Notes: a model not told the origin generated them from the letters alone. Shown: positions 1 to 11,899, counted from the first letter of the stretch. The stretch is DNA of 64,000 nucleotides from Perkinsus marinus ATCC 50983 (GCF_000006405.1 NW_003208655.1:613652-677651); one strand, 5' to 3'. A program made the numbers and translations.

Positions 1-1610
1 CCCAAACATGGGGTTGTACTAGGACCCCAAGGACTGTATATGCTTAGAGAGTTCAGCACTAAGCAACAAATCACGTAGGTTGGCAGATAGATGTCTTTGG
101 AGTTACTAGAGGTTTTCAAATATCCCGATGGCCCCCCAGTGAGCCCTGCTGCTGAGGACAGAGTAGCGCAATGCATGCGTATACGTGAGGAGCTGTTAGT
201 ATCCACCCTAGTTTCGACTCCTTGGTGCCAGGCGAGCTCGATAAGCTTTCTGGCCGCCACACCTTTCCCGAGGCGGAGCAGGAGAAAGTCGTATTGGCTG
301 ACTACTACTTAGACTAAGCGCGCATCTCAAGCAGTCATCAATGAGAGCGAACTTTGTTCTATGATGGAGAGGTCGAGCCAATACGACTAAGTGACAATAC
401 TAAGTGACTTAGTGGGAAGTAAAACTTACTCGCCCGGACAGAACGTCAGCATTAGACAGATCATATACACCCGTCTATTTAAGATACCGATTTGAAGCTC
501 ATTGGTGAAGTAATCTCTCTGTCATGCTGACTGTCACAGTCAGACTGTGGTGTTGTTATGGTCTGTTCAAAACCCGACATGGTGCACTTCACAACTTCTA
601 TTCAGGTGGAAACGCTATCCCACTATGTGTAATTCGATGGGATCCTGACGTTGCATAATAAGTTAACTCCACCGTGCCACAGCTTCACCGTCTGCACGTT
701 GGCGGACGTCAGGGATGATAAGTTGCTGTCAGCGTCAGCAAATTGCTGACGCTGATGCGCTGAACGGCTGATGGGACAAAATTTGTTATTTTATTGTAGC
801 TTCGAACATGTATGAAATGAGTTTGTTGCCTTTGGGAGGCCCGTATGTATATTCCATGGATCCCATCAATTTGTGAGGACGTAAAGCCTGCTGCAACATC
901 GTGAACTCTCTTGAAATGTTGGTCGTGTCGAAGCTTCACGTTTCGTAGCATCAATTCCCAGGCCTGAGCACCATAAATGAACACAAGTCGTTGATATGAA
1001 CCAGAACCGGAGGAGTGGCCTCTCTAAATATTCGGCAAAATTGAGTCACCATTCAAATAACTTCCATAAACGACGTGTGCGCCTTCTAGTTATGTTAGCC
1101 TGAATATTAGTTGAACTCCATTAGAGTTACCCTATTATTCAGCTATTAATGAAATAAAACGAACCATCGCATGTCTATCATGGGGGAAGAAGTAATACTT
1201 TTGAAGTATGGACGAGCTGGGCTCGGATAATGGATAATACCCCAGTATGAGGGTCATAAATCCCTACTATACTCAAGTTATGAGGGGGTCTCATATTTGG
1301 ATCTTTATCTCATGTTATAGCGCGCGTAGGTGCAGTAAAGATCTTCAGGAGTATCTGAGGATCGATTAAGAAATGTATCAGACTACAAGTTACTTTCGAA
1401 GACAAGTTGTGGACGACAACTGAGCTGAGTCACAGCAGCTGAGAGCTAAGAGACTTGAGTCTTGGTTCAATGCCCTATCCACTTTCAAACATATGATTAG
1501 ATGTATTGAGCCCAGAAAGATACACAGAAACTCACCCAATATATTGATGAAACCCGCCTTGCTATAAAGTTCTCTTGCATGATCGTTCGTGCGTTCAACC
1601 TCTAGGTAGA
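1..1610. other. No supported gene; probable transposon debris
   Basis: I see no convincing coding segment here. A short stretch around 200-312 in a forward frame ends in a run like EKVVLADYYLD and could be a scrap of a retroelement polyprotein, but it is too short to assign. A perfect hairpin at 729-755 is listed separately. Confidence 0.4.
729..755. repeat. Perfect 12-bp-arm hairpin
   Basis: TCAGCGTCAGCA and its reverse complement are separated by AAT. There is no T-run after it, so it does not look like a Pol III terminator. It may be a remnant of a transposon end. Confidence 0.6.
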
Positions 1611-1914
1611 TTACGCCCCAGTTCGGATACTTTGTTGGAAACTGGAAGACAACAAAGATTGAAGTTTACTCCTAATGAACATTTTCCGTGAAAATGGAGG
1701 CTGCGATGCTCGACAGAGGACAGCGGCAGAGGAGTCCATCGCAGGTAGCACCTCCTTGAAGGTCTCCGAAAGGAGTGTCGATGCAATTTTCTGCCTCCGC
1801 CACTTTTCCAGGACGTAAACCTGAAAGTTCGGTTTGCAATCACAGTTCGTCCAACGGCAGGATTCGGCTAACCATAGCAATATATCCAATCATTTCATTC
1901 TTGCTCCCTTTCGG
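1611..1914 (-). pseudogene. Possible GNAT acetyltransferase fragment
   Basis: Read on the minus strand, a segment after a TTTACAG acceptor reads MIGYIAMVSRILPLDE. It is followed, after a small intron-like gap ending TTTCAG, by VYVLEKWRRQKIASTLL. The second part resembles the beta4-alpha3 region of GNAT acetyltransferases (hydrophobic strand, then R-x-x-x-[IL]-[AG]-x-x-LL), which binds the pyrophosphate of acetyl-CoA. The frame across the gap is not clean and no full domain is visible, so this is a fragment or a poorly resolved gene. It could equally be a chance match. Confidence 0.25.
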
Positions 1915-2314
1915 TCTGTAAAGATGATGCATGAGGAGACATCCAGCGGGAAAGGGCCAGACCACTAGATCCTCCGTCAATAGTAGGAGTGCTACTGTAG
2001 GACTCACCTGTGGTATTTGATCGCAGTCTTGATCCCTGCAGGTATGTTATGCATAGGGATGTCCATACTGACCACGCCGACGACAGTCTGGGGAGGTGAT
2101 TGCTCACGGAACAGTCATCGTAAGCTGCCCCGTAGTTACTGCTGGGTGCAGCTTGCTATCCTCAACTCATTCGTAGTCCACACTAGCGAGTCGATCATGC
2201 CGACGGCACTATCAGTGCCGAAGTGCATATGCATCGCATTTCATCAAATGCAACAGCCATTTGAAGAAGAATTTCGTAAATTTCGTGAGTATTCGATGTT
2301 TTTTCAATACTCAA

Positions 2315-2581
2315 CTACATATCCGTCTGACAGAGTTAGAAAGTATATGGTATACGCACCTTAGATCCACTAGGCACTGCGACATAACATAAGTAAAGGT
2401 CACAAAGTGGAGGAATGTGTTCATCTCCCACGCGGGATGTGTCATCGCCCTCCTGGAATTCCCGATAAACCACTCCATTAAGCGAGCGCAGTGCATGGGG
2501 CTTCGACACGGAATGAGCCAGATGGTCTCCAATCACCGCGGAGGAGAGCAACCCAGAGAGCAGAGAGATGAGAAGCTTCAT
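2315..2581 (-). CDS. Putative small secreted protein (2 exons)
   Basis: An ATG at 2581 (minus) opens a 74-codon exon whose start, MKLLISLLSGLLSSAVIG, looks like a signal peptide: one Lys, a hydrophobic core and small residues before the mature part. The exon ends at 2360 on a GTGCGT donor. A 33-nt intron (2359-2327) ends TCTGTCAG, and the next exon gives three codons and a stop, making about 77 residues. The mature part has two Cys and no domain I recognise. The short intron length matches other introns in the window. It may instead be the first exon of a longer gene. Confidence 0.35.
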
Positions 2582-2933
2582 GTATGTTGTAGAGGGGGAA
2601 TTCACCTGAATTGCAGCAAATCCCCGCGGTCATGATGATTGTTCTGATCTCATCAACAGAACACTATTAGTCAACATTTCTCATGCAAGTACAGCAGACA
2701 ATTCTGTGCATACGTATCTCTTTGTTCGTGCGTGCGCTGTACACAAACACACAGCACCGAGTACTCTCTTGGCCTTACGACTGGTACGATTGGTTATACC
2801 AGTTTTCGGTGGACCTCCTTAAGCTACAAGATCCTCTTGTGTTACACCAGTCATGGCCAATGATGCTCCAATTTACGACTGTATTATCATGCATGATCCA
2901 TGCTGAGCATGGCACGCCCTAAGGGTATGCGAG

Positions 2934-3140
2934 TCACGAGAGCATAATGCTCTCGTGCAATGATTGCTCTTGGTGGTCGATGCTAGTAACTCTGGCAACA
3001 CGATCCCTCAGGTGGGTACCAAATAATACCTCAGCTGCGGCCGACGAAGCTGGCACGAATGCCAACAAAGAGATCCTCATAATATTCCACGAAAGACTTT
3101 GAATGCATTCGATCGTTTCACGCATACGCACGTGTGACAC
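2934..3140 (-). repeat. Dispersed repeat E, copy 1
   Basis: This is one of three diverged copies (others near 15,450-15,660 and 17,505-17,690). All share a block reading CTGGCAACACGATCC on the plus strand. On the minus strand it can be read as HLRDRVARVTS, matching YLRDRVARSTS in copy 3, so the family may derive from a coding repeat or old gene. The family was not identified. Confidence 0.55.
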
Positions 3141-4114
3141 GTGACGTGCCAGTGAACGACTACATTGTAGTCTGGCATCTTTCAGGTTTGCCCTTGTGTG
3201 ATGTTCCTGCATGAAATATACAAATTCAATTTGTATATTTGTCAAATTGGCAGTTACCGGTATGTAACAACGCTGCGCTAGCTTTATGTTTCGGCTATTT
3301 GCTCTCTTGTAAATTACGCCCTGCGGGAATATATACTAGCGTTTTGCTCATTCGTTCAAACTGCGTCTCTGTTAGCGTTTTAGCAAACTTGTCATTTCGC
3401 ATTATTCGTGCGAGTAATATACAATCTAGCAAACATAGTTATGGGATAGCATTTCTCCTTCGATTAGAGTATTGCGCCTTATATCCATTCTGGTGCATGT
3501 TCATGCCCTGTGCACTTACTAAGTTAGTAATACTAACTATCTATCAGAGGTGTCACACCTCATGTCTCACTTAGTACCGGATCAAAGCGTGATAGCAGCC
3601 TAGTGAGATATATCATTCACTCTGAAGACAGCGCGAGTTATGATCAATGCTGAATACCAAAAACATGATTACTCTTGCACGTCGCGATTGAAACAGATGA
3701 GACAACAGTTAAATTGAATCCCTATCAGGTTGGCCATCTTCAAGTATCCTCTCTCTTTTTAAATCGTATAAATTGTGTCCCATGGTTCACTACGATTGTG
3801 CGTATTGACGACTCAACAATACCCAAAAGTAAAAGTTTTACTTCTCAACTTCTCAACTCCTTTTACTTCGAAGTAAGGTTTCACTGTAAAACCCTTAAGT
3901 AGGCATTAGGTAAATATTATGGGCAACTTTGACATTCTACACGAGAAACATTTACTCATGGGCAGTGGCACTCATCGGAATGCCTTCGTGGAGCTATTAT
4001 TATGGATTGTGCAGAGGTGTCGAAGGATTGTACAGGGGTAACGCAACACGGAAAGAATTACTAAATATGAAGTCTAAAGCCCTCCGCACAAAACTTGTGC
4101 GATAATGGCCCCAA
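3141..4114. other. No gene recognised
   Basis: This is AT-rich sequence with several forward and reverse stop codons. Some local inverted runs of AAGTAAAA/TTTTACTT occur at about 3,825-3,870. No LTR of the downstream retroelement could be found here, so its 5' end is missing. Confidence 0.4.
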
Positions 4115-5029
4115 ATGTGGCGTCTCTACGGGTTATCGACGGCTAATTGTTGGAGGTATCTTTTGAGATGTATCAGTGCTAGTGTACGATCAGAGCTGAT
4201 GGATAGCTTGGAAGAAAAGGGTCTTTTAGTTTCTGCTTCGGTTGAGCAGCGACTGCAACATGCTGAGATGTTTTTGAGAGGTGCTTACAGTATCACGGAT
4301 GTTACTGTGAAGTATCGTCAACGACTTTTTCAAGTTAAGCAGAAAACCAATGAGCTTATTGGTGAATATATTATTCGTCTGAGGGAATCTCTAGCGGAAG
4401 GTCGATGCTTAGGTATTAGTATTGCCAACGATGAGTTGCTGGATAAGTTTGTTCGTGGGTTGCGACCAAATTATCAGAAAGCGGTGACGACTATTTATGC
4501 TCATGTTCGTGATACCAACGAGTTATGTAGTGTCTTAACTCTTTGGGAAGCCTCTTATAATGAGTCTGGTGCTACTGTAAATGTTGTTAGTACTGGTGAA
4601 GACTCGGTTAATGTTGAAGGTTCTCAAGTGGGCCAAGGACTTCAGAGTCAAGAAAGTGCTCAAGTTAAAGTTAAGGTCCCTACTAAGTGTTGGTATTGTA
4701 ATGGTACTGGTCATATGAAGCGAGATTGTGATCTCTGGAAGGCTAAAGTGAGATCTCAGCCGACTCAGATAGTTAATGCTGATGTTACAAAATCTGTGGA
4801 TCCTTCATCCGTCGTTGCTTCTCAGCAATTGAGTCCGGGTTCTGTGAATGCAGCACCAGCGGTTGCTGTACCAGCAACTACCAAACCTATTGGTAATAAA
4901 AGTTCTGATCAAGATCCTGCTAGTGTTGCTACTCGAGGATTTGAGAAAGTATCGGTTATCTCTGCTATAGTGAGTGGTAAGAGACATTGTATGGTTGATC
5001 TGATTATTCGTCAGGGTTACTTTTGGTAA
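4115..5029 (+). pseudogene. gag: Retroelement Gag with CCHC zinc knuckle
   Basis: This 304-codon reading frame is the nucleocapsid/capsid precursor of the retroelement. The zinc knuckle CWYCNGTGHMKRDC (C-x2-C-x4-H-x4-C) lies near residues 193-206. The upstream part has the helical, Gln/Arg-rich character of capsid (for example FQVKQKTNELIGEYIIRLRE, as in retrotransposon_gag domains). The N terminus is truncated relative to the Gag start seen at 11678. The frame ends just where an aspartic-protease motif would be expected, after AIVSGKRHCMVDL, which suggests a frameshift at the Gag-PR junction. Confidence 0.75.
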
Positions 5030-5096
5030 CGGTGAACGTGTAGCTGCTTTAGGTTGCTTCTTTGCTTCTCTAGAGGATGGCGACAAGAAGGAGTTA

Positions 5097-5882
5097 GTGA
5101 AATCCGTTAAATTCAAGGTAATTGAGGGATTAACTCCCCTTGTCATCGTTGGTTTTGAGACTATAAAACGTTCTACTCTACTTCAGTCAATGCTACTTGC
5201 TAACATATCGAGCATAGCTATTGATGGTGCGACTTCTGATACCATTGATGTCAATGATCATATTGCAGTAGTTCAACCGGATGAGGTCAGAGCTGCGACT
5301 AATATGACTCTGGATGACCATGGTTGTACTGTAGGTTGTCCTGTAATGAATGCTCATTCGGTGATGCCTTATGCTGAGCCTCGGAGAAGGAGGAGCCGAA
5401 GTAAGGAAATTGCTATTCATAGGAGGGTTCTTATAGCTGCTTACGAAAGAAAGTTTGTTCCTATTGATGTTACTTCAGCGACCGTTATAAACGAGGTTAT
5501 TCTGGTTGATGAGGGTTCTTCAAGTGGAGAAGTTCGTCCTTCAGAGCGGAACGTTCTGCCTACTGCTATTGTTAATGCTTCGTGTGTTGATTTTGAAAAG
5601 ATCACCGATGCCGAGGGGAAGAAGAAATGGATACGTTCGTGGAGTGGTAAATTTCAATGGCTTTCGAGGTGGTTATCCTCTAGAGCCAGAGTTGTTCTCT
5701 CCAGATTGCATAAGGTCTCTCCTGATGGTAATGAAGCTGTCTCGCTGGTTCGAGAAATTGCAGACTATTATTTTAGTGGTCTTGCATGCCTATATGTCTT
5801 CGGATATTCTGATACTTTTAAGGTATTAACGAGTGTGATCATGACCGACTGCAACAAAGAGGTATGGTCTAGTATCCTCTAA
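5097..5882 (+). pseudogene. Retroelement protease/linker remnant
   Basis: This 261-codon frame continues the polyprotein after Gag. Its start, KFKVIEGLTPLVIVGFETIKR, resembles the C-terminal half of a retropepsin (hydrophobic strand, then G-x-[DE]). The catalytic D-[ST]-G lies upstream, where the frame is broken. The remainder has no recognised domain. The frame stops within a few bases of the left hAT junction, so the reverse transcriptase that should follow is absent. Confidence 0.5.
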
Positions 5883-6218
5883 GAGGTGTTGTAAAATATG
5901 CTGTACCTCGCCAACAATTGTTGGTGAGGAAGTTACCTCTCTGAGGAATTTCAGCTCGAAGTCCGAGTTGACCGGAGTTCGATGATCGAACTTCGATCGA
6001 GCGATAAAATTCCCTTTCATGATCGATCATTTTGACGCGCTCCTAGCACGTGCGCGAAAAACATTTTCCTTCAGAGGTGTAAAACTTCCACTCTTAGTTT
6101 CCAGCTTAACGGCGTTTTCCACTACTGCAGGTGTGCCGCAGTATAGTATGTACTACATATCAGTATTATAAATTAAATCCTATAATAACACGCGTATTAC
6201 AGCTTCGTATTGATCTAC

Positions 6219-9113
6219 ATGACATCAAGAGAAATAGTCGAGTGCGCTTATTGCAACAAGCGCGACCGTCGTGATAATTTCAAGAAGAATAAACACTTCG
6301 AGAAGAATCACCCTGGCCGCTTGGTCGCCTATAAGACCCTAGATACGGGCACTATTCCCTTGATGGATTTTCTCTCCAAGAAGCGTAAGAGAGATGATGG
6401 TGAGTACAGCCTAATCGCATAACTCGTCATCACTCGTTTCAGATTGTACAGATGCGCCCGAAGCAACGGTAGGCTCCATGTCGTCCCATAGCCCACAAGC
6501 CGCACAATTTCAACCCCAGAGCAGCAGCTCTTCCTCTAGTTCCGCCCAACCTGAGCGTGATATCAGTGAGACTATGGACCCAGCGACGGTTGGATCTCTT
6601 GACGAGGTGGCCGCAGCTTCCGATGGTGGCAGAGTGGCACAAGTATCTCAGAGCTCTGATATAAGTAGAATCCAATCTGAACCGGCAAACCAGTCTACAG
6701 GACGAACGGGATTTTTCCCCATATTCGATAACCCGGCATCGATGGGCGCTATGCTACGAGCTCAGTCAGCCCAGATCAGGGAGCAAACGGCGCTTCTGAA
6801 ATGTATGGATGAAAAGATAGATTCACTTGGTGTCACCGAGCGACAGCGCCGAGATCTTGTGGAATTCAAGAGAGCAGTTCTCTCTACCGGACCATTCCGC
6901 ATAAATGAGGTATTTCAGCAAGTGGAGTGCAACGTCTGCAATCAATATAAATATTCCTTATTAGCGAGTGAGCGTCCAGGCGGTATTGGCCGTATCGGCG
7001 TATTTCAGATCAGCGATGATTTCGATAGTGTGAAAAGACGCAACCTTCTTGCGTCTCTCCGTGACCACCTGGGGACGGTGACGCATGAGCGCTGCGCCAA
7101 GCTAGCAGACTCTGGAAAGCGTCAGAAGGATATGGAAGCTGAAATGTGCTTAGCTCGCTGTGTATATTTCTCTCTGATGGAAGGCTTGGGGGGCCTGGGG
7201 TATGAGCGTCTTTTGGCGTTATGTTCCTTGAATGGTACTGACCTCGGAGACCAAGGTCACTCAAGGAATTCTTTCAAAGCCGTATTCACTAAGGCTATGG
7301 CGTCGGAGTTGAAGGAGAGAATAAGCAGTCTTTTCAAACATCAGTGGGCGTGTTTCGCCGGTAGACCTTCACCATTCGCAGTGTCTTGTGATAAAGTGAC
7401 CATTCGCCGACGTACCTTACAACCAGTAGGGGCTTTCACGATGGTCAATGGAATGATAAAGGTTTACTTGTTGGATGCTCCAATTGCAACGGCAAAAAGT
7501 GGAGATGCTTTGACTGATCTGCTTATCAGTACTATCAAGGAGTACTTCGACATCCCTTTCGTCCAGGCCTCCATGGTTGGGGTTGCAACGGATGGCGAAT
7601 ATGTGAACCTTCGCCTCGGACCTCGTTTGCACGATAGCCTCGACCTAGACCCGTCGGATTTGACCCATACCTGGTGTCTGGCCCACCGCTTGGAGTTGGC
7701 CTGTACAGATGCGAGTAAGGGAGTCACTAACCTGAGATCAGAATTACACCCATACATGCCTTCGCGCCATGGAAAGAGCTTTGAAGAACTCGAAAAGCTG
7801 TCAGCCGAGAAGGGAACTCGATTCTATACTCCTGTGGGCTTCGTTTGTACAAGGTGGGCGAGCTCCGAGCATAGGGTGTTCAAAAACTTCTCCGCGAACT
7901 ATCCATTGTTAGTAATGCTAGACGGGGCAGCACAGATACTCCGCGCCGATTGGATGGTGAAGTTTTTGATAGCCTTAGATATCATGAACCTGGTCGCTAT
8001 TGCTTCTGGTGGGGCTCAGACTGTAAATTTCCGCCCTTGGCAGACAGCTGCGGCTATCAATACCCTCCGTGATAAGTTGATTATTATCGCCGAAGGTCTT
8101 AAACTCCTTAGCAGTGATATCGATTCTGTGGAAAACATGACACAGCTTAATGATAGCTCGTTAGACATATGTGACCTACCTTCCCTAAAGAAGGCCAGGC
8201 TCAATCAAGCTCCCGGAGGAGGGAAGTGGGAGGGAGTTCAGCTCAGTGAGGTATCGATAGTTAGGGTGAGAATGGCAGTGGACTTCATGGAAGCCTGGGT
8301 TCGACAGCTGATGGGTGGGGTCAGAGAGAGAATATTGAGGACCTTTCCCCAGTGGCTTATAGCTGCGTCTAAGCTGTTCAGTGGACAGGCACTTTTTGGA
8401 GACTGTGAGGGCTTGAAAGACTACGATGTAGCTTTGGATGATAACAACTTTCCCGAAGTCGCCGAAGCTGTAGACGATTCATCACTCCTAGAACCGGCGG
8501 GCGGCTTTGTTATTTCGCGTGAGGATTACAACCTCGATTTAGAGACCTTGGTTCAACCAAGTTGGTTGCTCAATATGCACTTCTGAAGCATAGACTCCAA
8601 AGGAATCATGGGAGTTGGCCACGGTGTACTGATGGAAGAACTGACATGTGTGCCCTGTGGGGAATCATACATTCTTCTCCAGATATGTATACGGGAGTGG
8701 AGGAAATCTTGTTTTTCAAAGCGAATCTTGCGCTTAGGACATTTAACGAATCCATAGTCGAGTCGATTTGTAGCTGCCTAAACTCGTTCGACCCTCGCAG
8801 GCATTTGGGACACGGGGTGATGGCAGAAGAGGGTCTGTTGATCTGGAACAGACTGGGGTTGGGCCACGAGTCATTGGATGGATTCCTGAGGGACTCTCTC
8901 CGTCGTATGCCTGAGAGCTATACAGGATGCCGCCGAAAGCTCGATGCTGATGCTCAACGTCGCCAAAATAAATATCAGGTATCCCAAGTCATCGACAGAG
9001 TACTTTCAAACAACCCCAATAGTGAAGTCTCTGCCTCTCAACCAAGTATGAGATCGAAACTGCCAAATGCTGGGAACCAGTGCAGCGATGACGACTCTGA
9101 CGCGAGTCCCTGA
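6219..9113 (+). pseudogene. BED/hAT transposase, one intron, frameshifted
   Basis: Exon 1 (6219-6399) encodes a BED-like zinc finger: CAYC, then HFEKNH, i.e. C-x2-C...H-x4-H. A 43-bp GT-AG intron (6400-6442) joins it in frame to exon 2, which runs to 8586. The exon 2 product has a Ser/Gln-rich N terminus and then an RNase H-like hAT core (acidic positions in VSCDKV and VGVATDGEYVN; TWCLAHRLELAC typical of hAT enzymes). A frame change at about 8550-8590 separates it from the C-terminal part to 9113 (TFNESIVESICSCLN...), which resembles the hAT dimerisation region. The protein would be about 960 residues. As read it cannot be made without a frameshift or an unseen intron, so the copy is probably dead. 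Confidence 0.65.
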
Positions 9114-9231
9114 ATAGCACTTTTTGCGTTATGTTGTACTCATGCTTTTGATGTTAATTGTTGTTGACACTTTATCTACCTCTTTGCTGCGCTCATTAGT
9201 ACTCAATCACTTCAACTGAAAATTAATTTTC

Positions 9232-9290
9232 ATTCGAATTTTTTTTGTAAGTAAAATTTTTAAAATTTTACTTACAAAAAAATTTCGAAT
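9232..9290. repeat. Long A/T hairpin downstream of transposase
   Basis: About 29-bp arms (ATTCGAA-T-run-GTAAGTAAAATTTT and its near-perfect complement) are separated by one or two bases. It lies 120 bp after the transposase stop, inside the presumed element, and could be a subterminal structure or 3'-end signal. Confidence 0.6.
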
Positions 9291-9391
9291 GTTTATATAA
9301 ACGTTAATAAAAAATTTTCTGTCCTGGACCATCATGCATGTCCTCCTTCTGAGGAAATTTCTCTACTGCATCACCTGAGGAAGCTCGGCGA

Positions 9392-9420
9392 ATTTTACAA
9401 CACTATAATAGTGTTGTAAA
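9392..9420. repeat. Perfect palindrome at right hAT junction
   Basis: TTTTACAACACTA and its reverse complement are separated by TAA. It joins the right terminal repeat of the hAT insert to the flanking retroelement sequence. Confidence 0.65.
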
Positions 9421-9424
9421 ATAT

Positions 9425-11430
9425 AGCCTATACCTCGATGGGAGATGCGTTCGTTGGGAGCTACAGCGATGGGCTGGATGGCGGAGCTCGGGAATGTTAT
9501 TCCCCGGGTAACCGATTTGCTGCATATGAATATGTGGTAATGAAGTTCTTATGTTGTTGCCATCGTGTTTGTATGGAGGCTCCTTATCTAATAATGATAT
9601 GAAGAAGTCCTCTACTTTCAGGGAACGTAAAGCTCAGCTAATGTCGCTTCATCGTTTCTTACCACTCTGTATGGAGCCAGTCATTGTGGTCGGTGATAAT
9701 ATGAATTCTGTTGGTGACCGACATTGGCATTCACTGGAAACTAACCATTGTGCTAATGAACATGAGATGAATATGGTTATGGATTATCAACGGTCTGTGG
9801 TTGCGACGTTATGGGTTAATCGATCATCTTGTATATCTTTGGTGGATGCTATGGCTAGGATTTCTAAGAAGGAAGCTGACACTCTGGAATGTGGTCGTCA
9901 AGATGGTGTGGTAGTTACTTTGAATCCTTTGTCATGTATGCTAGCTGCCATAAATGATCCTAATGATGAGAATATCTGTGTCATTGATGATGATGTAGAG
10001 TCTTGGAGTGATATTGTTGTAGAGCCTTGTGCTTGCCCCAAATTCTGTGATCTGGATGAGGTGAGAAGGGAACAGTTGACGTGTCCAGAGGTTGTGGCTT
10101 TAAAAGGACAGTCTGGTGTCATCTCTGACCCTGATGGGACGGTGTATCGTGTAGAACGGTTTAGTCCTGCTGGTACCCGCGTTAAGCAACTGCTACTGCC
10201 TAAGTCTTGTCGTAGACATCTTGTTGAGCAAGCTCATGCGGATACTCATGCTAATGGACGGCAGTTGAAGTTCTTCCTCCAGTCTTGGGCGTGGTTTCCC
10301 AAGCTTGATAATTTATGTCGTGCTGTGACTCAGGCTTGTCCAACTTGTCAGTTGACAGCGAGTCAAGCTGGTAGGGAGTTTGCACCTCAGGTACTAGAAG
10401 ACCTACTTCGGATACTCCGACGGCTTGATGAGAGTCGGGGTAGATGTGGTTCACATGGGTGGTGGCGGTAAGCTTTTGACAGTTACATGTTGGTATACTT
10501 CATTCTGTGATTTCGATCCTATTCCTGATACGAAGGCGGGTTCTTTCATCCGTGGATTGTGTATAATATTTATGCGATGTGGATGGCCGCGATGTGTATT
10601 CTCTGATGGTGAGTTTAATTCTCAAGAAGTTCAGTCATGGAGTAAAGAAGTTGGTATTTCATAGACCATCCATGCTGCGAATCATCCACAGAATAGAGGC
10701 TTTTATGAGAGACGGCATCGAATGATCGTTGAGGCTATGAGGAAGTTTACCCTAGCAAGTGGATCGTTGTGGTCTGATGAGCTGATTCTTGCCCAGGTTA
10801 AATGGTTGATTAATCATTCTGAGATTGGTGAGAGTGGAATCTGTCCGGCACTGCTCTTATATAGTCGTGTGCTTCCTGTACCTTGTATGAGGGGCGTTGA
10901 TGATGACATCACGATCGAATAGCCACAGTCTTTATGTGATTTTCTTATTAAGAAAATCACAGTTCTTAAGATTCTTGAGACATACGGTCGGGTTGATAGT
11001 CAGCGGCAGAAGTTGTTGACTATGTTTCTGAATGAATGGCTTGATCAACGAGAATGGTCTCATCCCACTATTCGATATGAGTCGAACTTGAAGCCTGGTG
11101 TTTTGGTTTATGTCTTCACATAACGTGTGAATGAGCTTTCTCCTACGTTCCGTGGTCTTTTTCCAGTGCTTTTAGTTCGCGGTCGTCATGTTTTGGTTAC
11201 TACTTCTTCTGGTGTTGAGATGCACTGGCCTGGTAACGTTAAACGCTATAAGACTCTTGAACTAGATGGAACGTCGCCAAGCAGCAGTGGCTTCTGAAGA
11301 ACGTACTCAACAAGCTTTACGAGAAGAGAATCGAGCCAAGGATGTTTTGCCTGTGCGTTCTTCGAAACGTCTACGTGGTGAGTCTCCTGGTCTGATGGAG
11401 ACTGTTGAACGAGCTAAGAAGGTTGCTAGA
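9425..11430 (+). pseudogene. pol: Retroelement RNase H-integrase remnant
   Basis: In successive frames I read the end of an RNase H domain (YSPGNRFAAYEYVVMKF; then VNRSSCISLVDAMARI, like the xxADALSR end of Ty3-type RNase H). The integrase zinc-binding motif follows within 9551-10471 (EQAHADTHANGRQ...CPTC, H-x3-H...C-x2-C). An integrase core segment lies at 10425-10664, with CVFSDGEFNSQEV at the second catalytic Asp. The C-terminal integrase tail (GRHVLVTTSSGVEMHWPGN) lies near 11,190. At least three frame changes and several stops break the polyprotein. Confidence 0.7.
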
Positions 11431-11453
11431 TCGTGATGGTTATCTAGGGGGGC

Positions 11454-11653
11454 TGTAATGTAGTAAACCGCCTCTCTCATTTGCTATGATACATCATTGT
11501 GCTCGTCTCAGACGAGTCGTCTGTCTCTGTGGCGTGTGACCTACTAGGTCAATGATACTTAAGCGCCCTTGTGTATTGTCCCTAGCGTAAAGCTAGTCGA
11601 TATTGAGAAAGTTTTAATGTAATGTATGAATTAGTTACAACTTGTAACTTACA
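11454..11653 (+). repeat. LTR (3' LTR, or shared LTR of two elements)
   Basis: The segment begins TGTAATG and ends ACTTACA, with 5-bp inverted termini TGTAA/TTACA, and is preceded by the polypurine tract TAGGGGGGC. A new Gag start follows within 25 bp, as expected downstream of a 5' LTR. The LTR may therefore be shared by two tandem copies. Confidence 0.6.
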
Positions 11654-11677
11654 AGCTCAAATTTAATTACCTTCTAT

Positions 11678-11890
11678 GTCACAGTATCCGTCGAGTTCTA
11701 AGGGTGGTGATAATCCTGCTGATTCTAGTAAACGGTCTACACAGGCCGGGAACACTACAATTCATCTATGAGCTCAGGCTGTTCGGATTCCGAACTCTGG
11801 AATGAACAACTCTACACCCGTCGAACAGTCACGTCCTCGGATCTGTGCGGGATTCAGCGGATTTTGATAATGAGAAGCGAGAATGTCGTA
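11678..11890 (+). pseudogene. gag: Second Gag N terminus after the LTR
   Basis: ATG at 11678 opens MSQYPSSSKGGDNPADSSK, a Ser/Gly-rich start typical of Gag leaders. It stops after about 31 codons and continues in another frame (VRIPNSGMNNSTPVEQSRP). It lies 25 bp downstream of the LTR and is the only copy of the Gag start, because the copy at 4115 is truncated. Confidence 0.45.
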
Positions 11891-11899
11891 GTCACTCGA

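Larger units (their letters stand above)
5886..9404 (+). mobile_element. hAT-type DNA transposon nested in the retroelement
   Basis: The insert carries a BED-like zinc finger exon and a long hAT-like transposase. The left edge starts GTGTTGTAAAAT at 5886 and the right edge ends ATTTTACAACAC at 9404, giving a 12-bp terminal inverted repeat. The same 14-mer GTGTTGTAAAATAT also occurs directly outside the right end (9411-9424), so the exact boundary is uncertain. I could not find a perfect 8-bp target duplication. A second possible end, CAGAGGTGTAAAAC at about 6073, also has hAT character. Confidence 0.55.
4115..11653 (+). mobile_element. Degenerate LTR retroelement (Gag-PR-[RT lost]-RH-IN-LTR)
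   Basis: From 5' to 3' the remnants are a Gag with a CCHC zinc knuckle (4115-5029), a protease-like region (5097-5882), an inserted hAT transposon (about 5886-9404), an RNase H/integrase region (about 9425-11430), a polypurine tract (TAGGGGGGC, 11445-11453) and an LTR (11454-11653). The domain order (IN last) fits Ty3/Gypsy- or BEL-type elements rather than Copia. The reverse transcriptase core is not visible, and most coding parts carry stops or frame changes. The 5' LTR was not found. Confidence 0.75.

Noticed and set aside
6072-6095. CAGAGGTGTAAAAC as the true left end of the hAT element
   Set aside because: No matching inverted copy was found at the right side, whereas GTGTTGTAAAAT pairs with the right end. 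It is kept only as an alternative.
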